From assembly GCA_030549495.1 (NCBI GenBank), contig JAUIRK010000227.1, positions 270,273 to 334,272 of the forward strand: a stretch of DNA of 64,000 nt, read 5' to 3'. This DNA comes from Nectonema munidae (Eukaryota; Nematomorpha; Nectonematoida; Nectonematidae). The notes beneath the pieces were generated by a model. That model worked only from the letters and a program-made list of their open reading frames with translations. It made no database searches and was not told where the DNA came from. This document shows, in pieces, positions 12,330 through 24,249 of the stretch. The first letter of the stretch is position 1. Each line of letters starts with the position of its first letter. Both the position numbers and the translations under genes were made by a program.

Positions 12330-13187
12330 TGATTATTCCGAACGCATTGTAAATATTGCTGGTGAGATCAATATTTTTCGTGATTTGTGTCGAGTGCTGA
12401 TGAAATTTTAGGAATTCGTTTATTCACGAACTGTTTGATTATGATAATGAGCGCTGAATAGTTGTTTTTCTGTTGTCTAACAAAATAAAAACTAAATATT
12501 AAAAAATCTATGGAAGTTTTTAATTTTTAATTTAACGCCATCTATATTATTATGAAATTAGTATAAAAAACAATAAATTTTGAGTTAGATTATTTCAAAA
12601 GCTACTATAGTACTTAGCATAATAATTATTAATTTTTATATATAGCAACGATCAAAAAGTTTTTCGGTTGAGAAAAATTATTCTTTTTCACAAATTAATT
12701 TGTAAGTAAATTTTCTTTATTTAACCGGACTTTGTTTTTTTGGTGATTATATCCTACAAAATTTATATTACAACTTTTTGCTGTAAATGTATCAAAAATT
12801 GGTATAAAGCATAAATAATCTTTCATTGATTCACGTCATAAATACTTCAAATTTGTAATGCAATGACATATGCCATAAATATTGAGCAATGGTATGATGA
12901 AAGGTATCGAACAATTGTGATAAATTTGCGTCATAGTATCTTTACATTTGAAATGCCACATATCGTGTCATAAATAAACTTGGCAATGTAATGAGATTTG
13001 TTATTGGGATTGATTTGTTTATTGTATAAAAGATATGAAGCTATGAACAACATCAATACGTGTTGTGATGACGTTTCTTTTCAATTTGTCAAGAATAATA
13101 AGCGATAAAGGATCATAAACGATTTTAAAAACATTTTATATATGTATGTAATTTACTTCTTCACTTCTGATCTCAACTATTCAAACC
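12330..13187. other. AT-rich spacer upstream of piggyBac
   Basis: No gene recognised. Imperfect direct repeats around gtcataaata occur at 12835-12980. No piggyBac left terminus (TTAACCC) could be found here. Confidence 0.4.
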
Positions 13188-13295
13188 TTGTACCATTTTG
13201 TAATCACTTTGTTTCACGCTCAGACTCGTGTTTCTTATTTCTTGAGCCGTGCGTTTTTTCTCACTTGGAATAAATTGATTTTCATTCTTTCCTTT

Positions 13296-14997
13296 ATGAT
13301 GTCTTCTTCTTCTTTGTCTACTGACTCCTTCTCCTCCTTCAATAGCTTAGACACCGAATCTTCTATATCTTCTTACACAAGTGAAGAGGAATTACTTGAT
13401 GAAACTTTAGTTGCTCCCGATGCAACAGAGTATACTAGAGACCCGAAACATCAAGGAGCAGGGAGACCTGAAAGCTTAAATATTCGAAATATTGTTCTGG
13501 AACCTCCTGGTCCTAAAGGATTGGCTAAAAATATGAAAGACATTTTATCGATCTTCAAACTCTTTTTTAATTTTGAATTAATTTCCTACATTTATGCGAA
13601 AACGTTGCACAAGATGGAAGCCAACTATAAGTAAGATTTTTAATTGTTTAGATAGGATTTTAATTATTACCCAAATTTTAGATCCCCGTGTCCTAAATAT
13701 GCACAACTACTTCACTCATACAAAGTGTTCAAATTACATAATCTATTATCCTATTTCGGAGCGTTGATATATATTGGGCAAAATGGGGATCAAAAAATAA
13801 AAGTTTCAGAATTATTCTCGAAATCTGGTTCTCCATTTTTGAAAGCTTCTATTGGACGAGATATGTTTATCCTTGTCCATGTTTTTTTACGATTTGATGA
13901 CAAGGAAAAACGTGATGCTTCTGATAAATTGAGTCCTATCCGAAAGATTCATGATCATTTTTTCAGTATTTTTTCTTGTTATTGGACACCACACTCCACT
14001 GTGACGATTGATGAGCAATTAGTAACATTCAGAGGTAATTGTTCTCTGAAAATATATGATCCCAAAAAGCCAGGTCACTATGGGATCAAGTTTTATCACC
14101 TGAATGATGCAAAGTTTTTCTACTTTTTGAAGCCTGAAATATATGTTAGCGGTTTGGAGGACAGAGCTTATTTCTCAAGTTTCAAAATCTGCCAAAGATT
14201 GATTCAAGAAAGCAAATTCCTACTGGATGCGGCGTCTATACCGATAGATTCTTCACAAGTCATCAACTTGCTGTATGGTGTACTCAAAAAAGCTTGTCTT
14301 TGTGCGACACAGTTACATCAAATAGACGATTCGTTCCAACACTATTCAGACCAAAGCACTTGAAAACATTGAAGTTAAAAGAATGTGAGAGTCTTTCAAT
14401 TTATTCAGACTACGTTTCTTTATCAGCGTATATACCGAAAAAGCATGCTACTCGTAACTTCAAGGCTGTATATATTCTATCTTCACAACATAAAAATGTA
14501 AGAATCAGCAATGTTGCCTCTAAACCTGAAAGTTTGTTGGCTTACAACGAATCTAAATGTGGTGTAGACGTTGCTAACAAAATGATAAGAACTTATAGGT
14601 CTTATAAACCTAATCGTAAGTGGACACATGCTGCGTTTTCTAATTATCTGGATATTTCAGTCATGAATACCTGGATAATTGCAAGGTTCAACACTCCTAA
14701 TGAATTTCCATCTTCAAAACAGAGTGGTAGAAAGTATTTTATCAAAAGACTTGCTTTTTATCTATGTGAAGAAGCAATGAAAGTGAGAGCCCAACAGTCT
14801 GAATTACCGGTGGAGACAAAGTACTTCTTGCACATTATGGGTATGATCAAGCAACTGAAAATCAGCCTTCATCATCAAAAAGAGCATCTTGCTCAAAATG
14901 TATTTCGAAGAGAAGCCGTACAGTTAGAAGGTGTGAGAAATGTGGAGTCGCTGTGTGTAAAAATCATTCAAAAACGTTATGCTCAAATTGTTGCTAG
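13296..14997 (+). pseudogene. piggyBac transposase with one intron, two frame breaks
   Basis: I start at the ATG at 13296, giving the acidic serine-rich N-terminus usual for the family (SSSSLSTDSFSSFNSLDTES). A 51-bp intron is likely at 13631-13681 (GTAAGA...TTTTAG). Removing it joins EANY to KSPCPKYAQLL in frame. The catalytic Asp residues are visible: DEQLVTFRG (14010-14012), YTDRFFTSHQLAVW (14243-14245) and KCGVDVANKM (14567-14569). A frame change between about 14190 and 14240 separates the first from the second, and another near 14860 precedes the C-terminal Cys-rich domain (CSKCISKRSR, CEKCGVAVCKNHSK, CSNCC), which ends at 14997. Otherwise it is near full length. Its terminal TTAA/CCC repeats are not evident. 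Confidence 0.85.
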
Positions 14998-15221
14998 TTT
15001 TATTTTAACGCCATCTTCAAAAAAAGTACAGTTTTATTCTTTTTATTCAAAATAAATTTTTTTGCCTTATCTTAAGAAAAATCAAATTTTACCATTATTT
15101 TCCTTGTTTTTTTTACTATATTTACATATAAATTTGGTAAAAGTTTTGTTTGTTAAATTTTTGGCTATTGTTAAATAACTGACCGATGCGTCGAAAAAGC
15201 ATTGAGTCCGTCAAGCGAAGG

Positions 15222-16490
15222 TTAACCCTTTCAGGCACAATGGGACATCAGTGTCCTATAAATCGTTTGTAACCCTCATCCGACCACTTGAACACAATCG
15301 TGTTCACACTAAACATTGAAACTAATTTCTGAATGAATTAAGAAAATGATAAAAAAATTTTAACTGCTTACTTATTCTTATAATTTTGATAAATAAAACC
15401 ATTTGAAAATAAAATTAGTAGCAATAAAAAATAAGAGGTCACAAAAAATTTCAGTTCGAAAAGGGTCCATAAGAGAAAAAAATTTGAGAATGTAACTGCA
15501 TTGGGGAAATCTTTCCCACTTTTTTTGCCATGAACAAAATTTCGTGCACCGATTTTGAGTTTGCTCTCTTGCAAAAGTGAATCAATGCGTGCAAGGAATA
15601 TTGTTGGTGACTTTGAAATGTGGAGTGTTTAGCTCGCACAAGAAGAAAGATTTAATAATTTGTCTTCTTTTCTATAGCCGACAAATTTCTTTGAAACACC
15701 TCATTATAAAAACTGTAGTGCGTGTAAATAAATTACAACAACCAGAACCCTTGCTTGAATATATAATAAATTCAAAAGTGGCGTTGATGCGGGGAACAGA
15801 ATGCTCAACCCGTATAGAAGCTATAAACCCTGCAGAAGATGGACACGGTGTGTGTTTAGCAACTACATTGATATCGCATGCCTCAATTCTTTCATCATCG
15901 CCCAGTTCAATGCTCCTGATGAATTTCCATCTGTGCGAAGTAGTGGAAGGAAAGTCTTCATAAAAAACGCTATCTTCTTTTCAGCGAAGAATCAATGAAA
16001 TTGAAGACTGCAGCCTCCAACATGAACTTGAAAACAATCACACTCTTGAACTATTACGGTTTTTCTCCAAACTTTGCACCATAAACTAAAAATTTTCAGG
16101 ATTCTGTTCTTTCTGTATACCCAAAAAAAGTAGAACAACAAGAAAGTGCAAAAAATGTTTTTTTATCAGTATGTAAGAATCATTTAGATTTTTTTGTTAT
16201 AGTTGTACATAAATTTCTGCTTGTACATAAATATGTGCTTTCTTTTTTAAATGCTCTGCTAATAAATTTTTTAAAAAGTGATTATTTTTGCAGTTTGAAT
16301 GGGTTGCCATAAACAGTTCTAAAAAGTTTGTACACAAGGTCGTCTATTCCAACATTGTGCGAAGAATGAATGACATTGCTCTGCTACGACGCTTGTTATT
16401 GATTCTAGCGCATACTATGTCAAGAAACCCTCTCTTGAACGATTTTTTACCTACACCGTTGACGGATCAGGGAAATATTCATTAACATAT
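15222..16490 (+). mobile_element. Second piggyBac element, internally deleted
   Basis: The left terminus is TTAA (15222-15225) followed by CCCTTTCAGGCAC, a typical piggyBac end. Two short palindromes follow: GGACA-TCAG-TGTCC (15243-15256) and GAACAC-AATC-GTGTTC (15290-15305). Only the C-terminal third of the transposase remains. It has the third catalytic Asp (GVDAGNRMLNPYRSYKP, about 15780-15830), RRWTRCVFSNYIDIACLNSF to about 15900, and a Cys-rich tail (RKCKKC, SVCKNH) at about 16130-16190. The first two catalytic Asp regions are gone. The right terminus is not certain; a GGGTTAA at 16917-16923 is not similar enough to pair with the left end. Confidence 0.7.
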
Positions 16491-17640
16491 TTTTTACTTT
16501 AAAATTAGTGAAATCACTAACCCATATGAAAACTATAGAAAACCTTTGAAAAATGAAAAAATACATCGTAAAAACTGTTTTTCACACTAAAAACAGATAA
16601 AATTTTACGCAATCTAAAAAATGCGTTACACTTTCATGAATACCAGTTTATAACGTTTAAATGTTTGAGTATGGTGAAGGATAACAACCGTGCTTATAAA
16701 TAACTACATTATATTTATGAAGTAGAATTTAGGAGGAATTTAGCCTCTCTTCGAGTTGAAGATCAAACGTATAAAAGATACTCTCAATTGTTACATGTGG
16801 TATGTATTCGCAAGTTATGATATAAAAACAAAGGATGCATACTAAAATGATTTTAAAATTTCTATGCCTTTTTTAAAATAAGTGATGTAGGAGAGGGTTC
16901 AGAGAATTTCTAAAATGGGTTAAAAGGAGTAAATCATGGGGAGGCAAAATTAAATGAGCATTCTTTTTTTATTTTCCTTTTTCCTTGACGAACTCTTTTT
17001 GTATCTTATGTATGTAGATCGATGCACTCAAGATTTTGGGAAATTACGCGGTTAATCCTTTGGTTTAAAGATGTTAGGCGATGAATCAACCGGTTAACCA
17101 AAACACGGTTAATTACCATCACTACTAAATACGTAACTAGATAACTAACTAAAAAGTTTAAAGCGAAAAATCTTTTCATTTTTTAGATAAATTTTTTATA
17201 AAATTTTAAGGTTATAATAATAATAATTTTTTATATATAAATTTGTTCGACTTAAAGAAAAATAAATACTTTTTACAAATTTATTTTTTATTGAAAAATA
17301 TTGACAATGAAATAAGTCGATTACATCCAAGCAATTTGCTTGTCTCGTCAAAATGTCCCCTTTATTATGTTTGCTTATACATCCTATAACGAAATTGCGT
17401 ATAAAGCCACTGATTTTGTTAAGTCATTATAAATTAACCTGCTTTAACGTAGCTCCAGCCAAAACACGGAAGTTTACTGACATATGTTTAACCAAAACTT
17501 TTGATGAACTTTATTTCAATCGTATCACGGAGTTAACAAAGGTTATTATGGCGAAGCGCCTAAAAGAAGAGAAGATGACAGACTGACTCTTGTAATTTAA
17601 TTTTTATATTTATGAATTTATATTCACGTATGACTACATG
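16490..17640. other. AT-rich sequence; possible hAT-like end near 17125
   Basis: No coding sequence supported. On the minus strand from about 17125 the sequence TAGTGATGGTAATTAACCG resembles a hAT-type terminus, but no partner end was found. Confidence 0.3.
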
Positions 17641-17647
17641 TACTTAC

Positions 17648-18480
17648 TCCGGCGTATAAGTCGAATTGGCGTATAAGTCCAGGTTATAAGTCAGCCTAAA
17701 AATCTTGATTTTGAAATATACCTCATGTATAAGTCGACCCCCTTGATTGCTTGGCCGGAATACTCCAGTTGGCATCAATGGTAAGACGTAGTAGCTAAGG
17801 AAACAGTATTTAATAATCAACTGCGTCATTTTTTCTGACTCAATCCTGAGCTCCCACTCACGTGACGTTCACGCAGACTTATCCAAAAATAAAAAAACAG
17901 ATATGGTGGTGATTCCAGGTGGATTAACATCTGTACTGCAACCTTTGGATGTATCGTTAAACAAACCATTTAAAGATTTTATGCGCACCAAGTGGAATGA
18001 GTGGATCGTATCGTGTCAAAAAACATACACTGCCGTTCGAGATATGCTTGCTGCATTTTTGCCTACAGTGTGTCAGTGGGTAAAAGATTCCTGGAACTCT
18101 ATTGATCCAAAAATCATTGCCAAGTCATTCAAAAAATGCTCAATTACTAATGCGATGTACGCTACGGAAGATGACGATTTCCCTTCATCATCAGTGGAGC
18201 ATGGCATTATTCCAGAAGAGGATCCTTACTATGACCGTTTGAATAGTGAGGAATGGGACTCTCTGTTTGATCAATCTCATGTTGAATAGGAATACTATTA
18301 TTTTACTAATTTATAAATAAATACCTATATGTCATGCCATATTATTTTGATTTGCAATGGTTTTATCGAATCTGAATTTACCAGAATTCATGTCATAAAA
18401 ACGTCACCGCCCTATAAGTCGAATGTGAATTTTTGGACTTGAAATTTGGTGTCAAATTTTAGACTTACACGTCCGAATTT
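17648..18480 (+). mobile_element. pogo/Tigger-like element, deletion derivative
   Basis: Repeated GTATAAGTC(G) motifs mark the left side (17650-17735) and recur on the right (about 18411-18420, with gacttacacgtccgaattt at 18460-18480 as a degenerate inverted end). Between them is only the C-terminal part of a pogo-type transposase. The terminal inverted repeats are degenerate and TA target duplication cannot be proved, so the boundaries are approximate. Confidence 0.6.
17870..18289 (+). pseudogene. pogo/Tigger (DDE_1) transposase, C-terminal fragment
   Basis: The frame reads HADLSKNKKTDMVVIPGGLT then SVLQPLDVSLNKPFK, the signature around the last part of the CENP-B-like DDE core in pogo and Tigger transposases. 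A helical segment follows (WIVSCQKTYTAVRDMLAAFL, WVKDSWNSIDPKIIAKSFKK). It ends in an acidic tail at a stop at 18289. The upstream DNA-binding domains and most catalytic residues are missing, so it is non-functional alone. The open frame without stops suggests moderate age. Confidence 0.85.
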
Positions 18481-18746
18481 ACGCTATATGTTTTGTTGAC
18501 AGCTGTGTATGTATATAATTTAGTTAGGGTTATGGGAATTACGATATATCATCAAGAAGAGTACGAGATGGTGCAATTTGGTTTGGGGACGTTTGTTTTG
18601 GTCTTCAGGCGTTTTGACATGGCACTCCTCTTTAGCGCTTGACAAAATATTATTTTGTTTTTGTTAACACCTAAAAAACATGATATTTTCAATAATTTAT
18701 ATAAATTTTAAAACTTGTTTTGGCTCTCATGAATTTTTTCAGTGAT
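18481..18746. other. Spacer between pogo element and LINE tail
   Basis: No feature recognised. Confidence 0.4.
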
Positions 18747-19081
18747 TAATAATAATAATAATAATAATAATTTTATTTTCAAAAGTATATATTTTAAAAG
18801 AAATTTGCGAACAAAAATAAATATGGATAGATCGGCATCGAACCAAAAGTATAAGGAGATTAAAGGCAAAATTTACTTTTGAAGGTTGGTATCAAAGGCC
18901 ATTAAAACCGCTGAAAGAGACATCAACCTGCTTTTAAAATCTTGATGTTAACAGGGAATATATGTTGGAAATGCCATAAAAAGAATCGTAATAAAAGTGA
19001 AGATATGAGGAAGTGAAAGAAAAAGAGAAACATAATCTATAATTAAGAATAGATTACATTCCTAAATAGGTATAGAATCCA

Positions 19082-22059
19082 TTAGGGAGAAGTGGTTATG
19101 TTTTTGCAAACAAAACAATTTGATGATACGCATTGAGTGATTGAAGCATAGGAACTATTAAAATTTGCTAAGACCATCTTTTGAAATGCTTTAATATTTG
19201 TAAAAAACTGATTGAAAAAAAGTTCATTGGTATTGTAGAGTGTAGAAATTTTGTATGTAAAGCATTCTCTTGATTTGAAATAATTATAAAAAGGTATAGA
19301 CATTTTACCAGCAAAACGAGGAGACCTTCTGTTTTTCTCAAAGTTAAAAGAGATAAATATGTTGAAAATTGGAGGCAACATATTGTGCAAAAATTTGTAC
19401 AACGTATTATTTACATTGAAATTATATATATCTTCAAGTTTGAGCAAGTGGTGTTCGTGAAATATTCTGTTTGTATGAGAAATTGGATGAAGGTTGAAGA
19501 CAACTCTTAGTGTTTTTTTTTGTAATGAAAAGAGAGTTGTGTCTTTTGTATGTCCCCAGTTGAATATGCTGTATCTAAGATGAGGTAGAAAAAGGGTTTT
19601 ATAAAGAAGTAGCATTGTTTTAGTAGGGAGGAATCTTTTGGCTTGTCTTAGAATACCAGAGATATAAGCCAATTTGTGAGAGATATGAGATAAATGGCTT
19701 TGCCAAGAGAGATTACTCTTGACAATCAAACCCAAGTAATTAAATTCGTTAACCTTTTCATAACCAAGCTTTTCTAAGTAGTTTGCATATTGAGTATCGC
19801 CAAATCTGTACGAAAAGGAAATATATTTAGACTTTTTTTGTTCAAAGACAAGCCATTTTGCATAAACCAATTTTGTAACATCCTAACATTTCTCTCGAGA
19901 AAGTGATCATTTAAATTTTCATGTTCCAAAAGTACTGTTATGTCATCCGCATACATTAGAACTCTTGCATCTGATGTGACACTAGCAATGTCGTTCATAA
20001 AGATGTTGAAAAGAACTGGGGCTAAAATTGTACCTTGAGGCACTCCAGAAATCACTTTCTTTTTATCAGATATGCAATCATTGACATAGACCCTTTGAAA
20101 TCTGTTTTCAAGATACGATTTGAAGAATTCAATAGTGGCATCAGTAAAACCATATAGTCTTAATTTGGACAAAAGTAAGGAATGGGGTAGGGAGTCGAAT
20201 GCGCGGCTTGTATCTAGAAACAGAGAACAAACTTGGTTTCTTCTGTCAAGGGAAGAGATTACGCAGTTCAAGAAGTAAGTATGCAAAATTTCTGTAGAAT
20301 AGTGCTTTCTAAATCCAAATTGAAATGGAGATAAGAGGTTGTGAGTTGTAAGGTAGTTATCGAGCTGTTTGTGAATAATTTTTTCAAATACTTTTGAGAC
20401 AGAACTTACGATTGATATAGGTCGGTAGTTTACAACATCACTTTTGTCACCCTTTTTGTGGACAGGAATTATTTTGGTACTTTTCAAAATTTCAGGAAAG
20501 GTGTTATTCTGGATGCATAAGTTGAATGATTTCATCAGGGGATGTGCAATGTAGTTTTGAACTTTTTTCAAATCATAAACTGATAGGCCATACACATCTT
20601 CAGAGCGACTACTTTTTAAAGAATTGAAGGACAAAAGAATATCATTCATAGAGATATCTTTGAGAAAAAATGTTGAAGATTTAGACTCAAGGGTAAGTGT
20701 ACTATCTTTGTGTACGTAAGTACTATTAAAGCTTTCAGCGAAGTAATCACTAAATAGTTTACAGATAGAAACATCCCTTGATACTTCGACATCATTAACA
20801 ACCATATGGGAGATTTTAGACTTGGCTCTAGGCTTTACAAAAGAATTAATAATTCTCCAGGTAAACTTTGTATCCTTATTATTACTTAGTATTTTTTCAA
20901 AATAATTTCTTTTTAAATTTTTGGCTGTATATTTAACTTGATTTCTCAGAAAGACAAAGATATCTCTTAATTCGTAAGTCTTTGATTTTTTCCATTTAGA
21001 GTAGGCCTTATTTCTTTTATTAATTAATTCTATAAGGTTTTCATTGACCCAACTATTTTTTATTTTCCTAGTATGAGGGTTAGAAAAAAAACATTTCATT
21101 GATAAATTTTTTAATTCTGAGATTTTTGAAATAAGAGAGCTTAACAAATAAGAGGGATCGTTCTCTTCTTGATTAACAAAAGAGATCCAATCATATTCAG
21201 AAACTAGGTTTAAAAAAACTTTTTTATCAAAGAAAGAATTATTTTTAGTTTTTGAAAGAGAAGCATGTTTTAAAGATAACCAAATAGGGTAGTGGTCTGA
21301 TATGTTTGTATTAAGTACAAATGCTGAATAATCAAATTGACGATTTGGTATCAAGATATTGTCCAGTAAGGTGTCACTATTCGGACGGGTCATAGTAGTA
21401 ATTGTAGGAAGCATCGAATGAGAGATACACAAAGTGAAAAACCTATTAATAGCTCGACTTTCAATATTAAAAAGATTGAAATTAAAATCTCCAATTAAAA
21501 TATTAGTAAAATTGAGAGGAAGCTGATTCAGATAGATTTCAAACTGGTCATTAAAAGACTCCTCAACGCTGGATATATTTGTTGGTAGTCTATAGAAATT
21601 ATGCAGCATAAAAAAACGTCTATTAATTATTAGTTCCACGCAAAAATACTCAGCAATAGACTCAAAACTACCAGAACTAAAAATTTTATATGAGAGATTT
21701 TCATGAATAAAAAAACATAAACCCCCATGCTTTGAGATAACTCTCGGCGATGATAAAAATATATAAGAGGCAAGAGTAAAACTAGAAAAATCAGAATCTG
21801 TGAGCCAAGACTCTTGCAAACATATAACCGATATAGGGTGGGTGGAATGCCAGTTTAACGTACTTATAAGTACTTCTAGCTCTGAAAATTTTGCTCTTAA
21901 TGATTGAATATTAAGACTAATAATATTTAATTCATTAGTTTCTATAACCGAATCAGGGGTTAGAAAGGAACTAGATTTTATATTAATGTTATCATCGAAT
22001 ATGTTTAAAGAAAATATATCATTAAAATTAGATATACCTAAAAAATTATTCGTAGTCAT
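19082..22059 (-). pseudogene. LINE ORF2: AP endonuclease and reverse transcriptase, one frameshift
   Basis: I choose the ATG at 22059, inside the last codons of ORF1, so the ORFs overlap by 14 bases; this suggests reinitiation. Endonuclease motifs are NIISLNIQSLRAK, ICLQESWL, ILIGDFNFNL and ISDHYPIWLSL. RT motifs are NYRPISIVSSVSKVFEKI, FGFRKHYST, LFLDTSRAFDSLPH, SGVPQGTILAPVLFNIFMND and MYADDITVL (YADD codons at 19942-19953). The reading frame changes at a run of seven A on the coding strand (plus coordinates 19833-19839), just after WFMQNGLSLN. The rest (KSKYISFSYRFGD, FNYLGLIVKSNLSWQSHL) continues in the other frame to the stop at 19082. Apart from this one-base change the protein, about 990 residues, looks complete. 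Confidence 0.88.
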
Positions 22060-23137
22060 AGACAGTATGTTTTTTAACAAAGTTGATTTCTTTCTGGACA
22101 AATTTACAAGTTTTGTTAAATGCTGAATGATTAATGTCTGGGCATTTACTTTTATTACAGTTAGCACATTTGTATTCAGATTCAGTGACTGTACATGAAC
22201 TACCGTTATGACTTTCACTACAAAACTTACAAACACTCGTATTCTTACACTCAGATGCTGTATGACCCATTAAACAACAGTTAGAGCACTGTTTATATGA
22301 ATAAAAAGGTAAGACCCTAGAATGAAACAAACCAAAAAACAGTCTATAGTTGCACATACTAATGTATTTAAAAACAGAAGAAGATACTTTTAGTACCGCA
22401 ATCTTTAAATTTTGATCCTTGAACGGTTTAGAGAATAAAAATTGCATCATACCACCACTGTCCAAAATAGTTTGAAGACCATCATTTTTTGACAAAATAG
22501 AAGAAACTATGGATTCATTGTCGAATGATGTAGGAACTAACAAAGAAACTTTAGGATAAAATTTCACTTCTTTGATGATTTTTAATTTGCTACTCTCTAT
22601 AATTTCTTTTGCCTTATCAGATGATACTTTGTTTGGAAAATTTAAAGCAATTGAGTTTTTAAGATTGATGGCTTTTTTAATTGGGACAAATTTCAATTTT
22701 TCATCAAAGCTTGACAAGAGTTTCTCTCGATCATTATTTTCAGTAGATACGATTAATTGATTTATTGGGCTTTTTACCACATCTGAATATAAAGGCCTTT
22801 CAACAGCATATTCATTGGATTTATTTTTCTTTTGTTGGGTAAACATAGGAAAGGAGTCTAATTTATGTTCTATTTTGTTGAGTGTTTTAAGAATTTGGGA
22901 ATTGTTTGTTTTGTCTTTCTTGGATTCTGTTTGTGAAGAAGGAGAAGAGATACATGACTTACATAACCATCTTATTCCTAAATGAAAAAATTTATCGATG
23001 ACTTCACTAAATTCTTTATCAAGATTTTGACAATCATAACAAAACCATTCTCCACATGAATGACAGTGAGCCATATCCTTACATGAAGAATCTTTACAGA
23101 AGAAGCACGACCAAGGAGTCTTTGACTTTTTTTTCAT
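22046..23137 (-). CDS. LINE ORF1 protein, PHD-like finger plus zinc knuckles
   Basis: The 363-residue protein starts MKKKSKTPWSCFFCKDSSCK. The N-terminal Cys/His pattern (C11, C14, C25, C28, C33, C36, then a WLCKSC pair near residue 60) is a PHD-like zinc finger, as seen in ORF1 proteins of several CR1-group LINEs. The middle part (residues about 130-260) is probably an RNA-recognition fold: FVPIKKAINLKNSIALNFPN through KVSSSVFKYISMCNYRLFFG. Cys-rich knuckles follow near the C-terminus (CSNCCLMGHTASEC, CKFCSESHNGSSC, CANCNKSKC). The expected role is binding LINE RNA. Its stop overlaps the ORF2 start by 14 bases. Confidence 0.85.
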   Translation of the reverse strand: MKKKSKTPWSCFFCKDSSCKDMAHCHSCGEWFCYDCQNLDKEFSEVIDKFFHLGIRWLCKSCISSPSSQTESKKDKTNNSQILKTLNKIEHKLDSFPMFTQQKKNKSNEYAVERPLYSDVVKSPINQLIVSTENNDREKLLSSFDEKLKFVPIKKAINLKNSIALNFPNKVSSDKAKEIIESSKLKIIKEVKFYPKVSLLVPTSFDNESIVSSILSKNDGLQTILDSGGMMQFLFSKPFKDQNLKIAVLKVSSSVFKYISMCNYRLFFGLFHSRVLPFYSYKQCSNCCLMGHTASECKNTSVCKFCSESHNGSSCTVTESEYKCANCNKSKCPDINHSAFNKTCKFVQKEINFVKKHTVYDYE

Positions 23138-23159
23138 GGAGAGAGAAAAAAAAATGTCG

Positions 23160-24180
23160 CGAAAATTTTAGGAAAAATAGAAATAATATTTTAAGGAAAT
23201 AATATTTTAAGGAAGTAATACTTTGAAAAAAGGAACCAGAAGAGAAATAAAAATTATTATTACTACGAATAATAATAGTTTAAAACTCTGCTGTACTTAT
23301 AATAACCAACAAACCACCTTTACAAATAAAACTTAGTTAAAATTATCCGCCAATATGGGCCATGGAAATATTATATTTTTATTGTACGCCATATGTGCCA
23401 TGGTTGTGAAATATCAAAGAGTTAAGTGTGTTTGAGATGACTGTTTTTTACGTAGGTTTTTTCTCGAAGAAAGAAGTTTACTTGGTAGTTACATAGAGTA
23501 TTTTATTCTAAGTATTATAGGGCTCTGTTCCTTGTCCTTAAATACAAAATCTCTGAACACAGAAGATAAATAATCGTTTGTTTAACTTCTTGAAAAAATA
23601 TAATTTTTAAAATAAAAGTTTCATAAAACAAAAGTAAAATAAAATTTAAAATTTTTCTGTAATCATTTATTTAAATCAGGTAATTAATTAAGTTAAAACG
23701 TATTTGAGAAATTTTGAAATAAATTAACGACTTTATGTTGGTTTGATTTGTGAAAAATTTTAGTGCCCAGAATAAAATGAAGGAAATCTTTAAAAGTTGT
23801 AAAAAAAAAAGGTTGCAGATATCATGAAATAGAATATTCAGGATAGGAGTTGGAGTTTGTGTTTCATGAAGGGGTGCATTTAGTGTTGCGGCATATCTAA
23901 ATACAAAAGGAGTTAACACTGGGAAGTAAGTATGCCTAGCAGTACTCCGCTTGAAGGGTTCTTTGTTAAGGCGCCAGTTGCTAGATCACAGTACCTGTAC
24001 GCGCTTGTTCTTTGCTTCCACCAGTATCCTGTTGGTTGTACGCATTTTAGGATATGACAATTGGAATATTCCTTAATAAAATACATTTTACATCCTTTAT
24101 TATATTTCAAAAAAGTTTTAGAATAAAATAATAAAAATCTCACTAAGATACGATGCTTTTACCCTTAAATAGAGATTTAG
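23160..24180. other. AT-rich sequence, no supported gene
   Basis: Open frames are short and unlike any family I know. Part of 23160-23300 may be the 5' untranslated region of the LINE; it has a short tandem duplication of aatattttaaggaa. Confidence 0.4.
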
Positions 24181-24246
24181 GGCCCGCAGTTAATTGCAAT
24201 ATCATTTTAGGCGCGCGTGAAAAAGGGTTGAAGAACCCGGTTCTAA
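24180..24246 (-). mobile_element. hAT-like transposon terminus
   Basis: On the minus strand from 24246 the sequence TAGAACCGGGTTCTTCAACC is followed by a GCGCGCC segment and GGGCCC, a pattern common at ends of hAT elements. The partner end was not found. It is probably the end of a non-autonomous copy lying to the left. Confidence 0.35.
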
Positions 24247-24249
24247 TCT

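Larger units (their letters stand above)
18747..23140 (-). mobile_element. Near-intact two-ORF LINE (CR1/Jockey-like) with (TAA)n tail
   Basis: The element reads right to left: ORF1 (22046-23137), ORF2 (19082-22059), a 3' untranslated region of about 330 bp and a microsatellite tail of about eight ATT/TAA units at 18747-18771. The 5' untranslated region probably extends a little beyond 23140, but its start is not defined and no target duplication was found. ORF1 is open throughout and ORF2 has a single frame break, so this is the youngest LINE in the window. It could have supplied the enzyme for related non-autonomous copies. Confidence 0.85.

Noticed and set aside
15368-15639. Two overlapping minus-strand frames of 62 and 68 residues
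   Set aside because: They lie in the opposite strand of the second piggyBac element and show no similarity to known proteins.
16917-16923. GGGTTAA as the right end of the second piggyBac
   Set aside because: The inverted sequence inside it does not match CCCTTTCAGGCAC beyond the first three bases.
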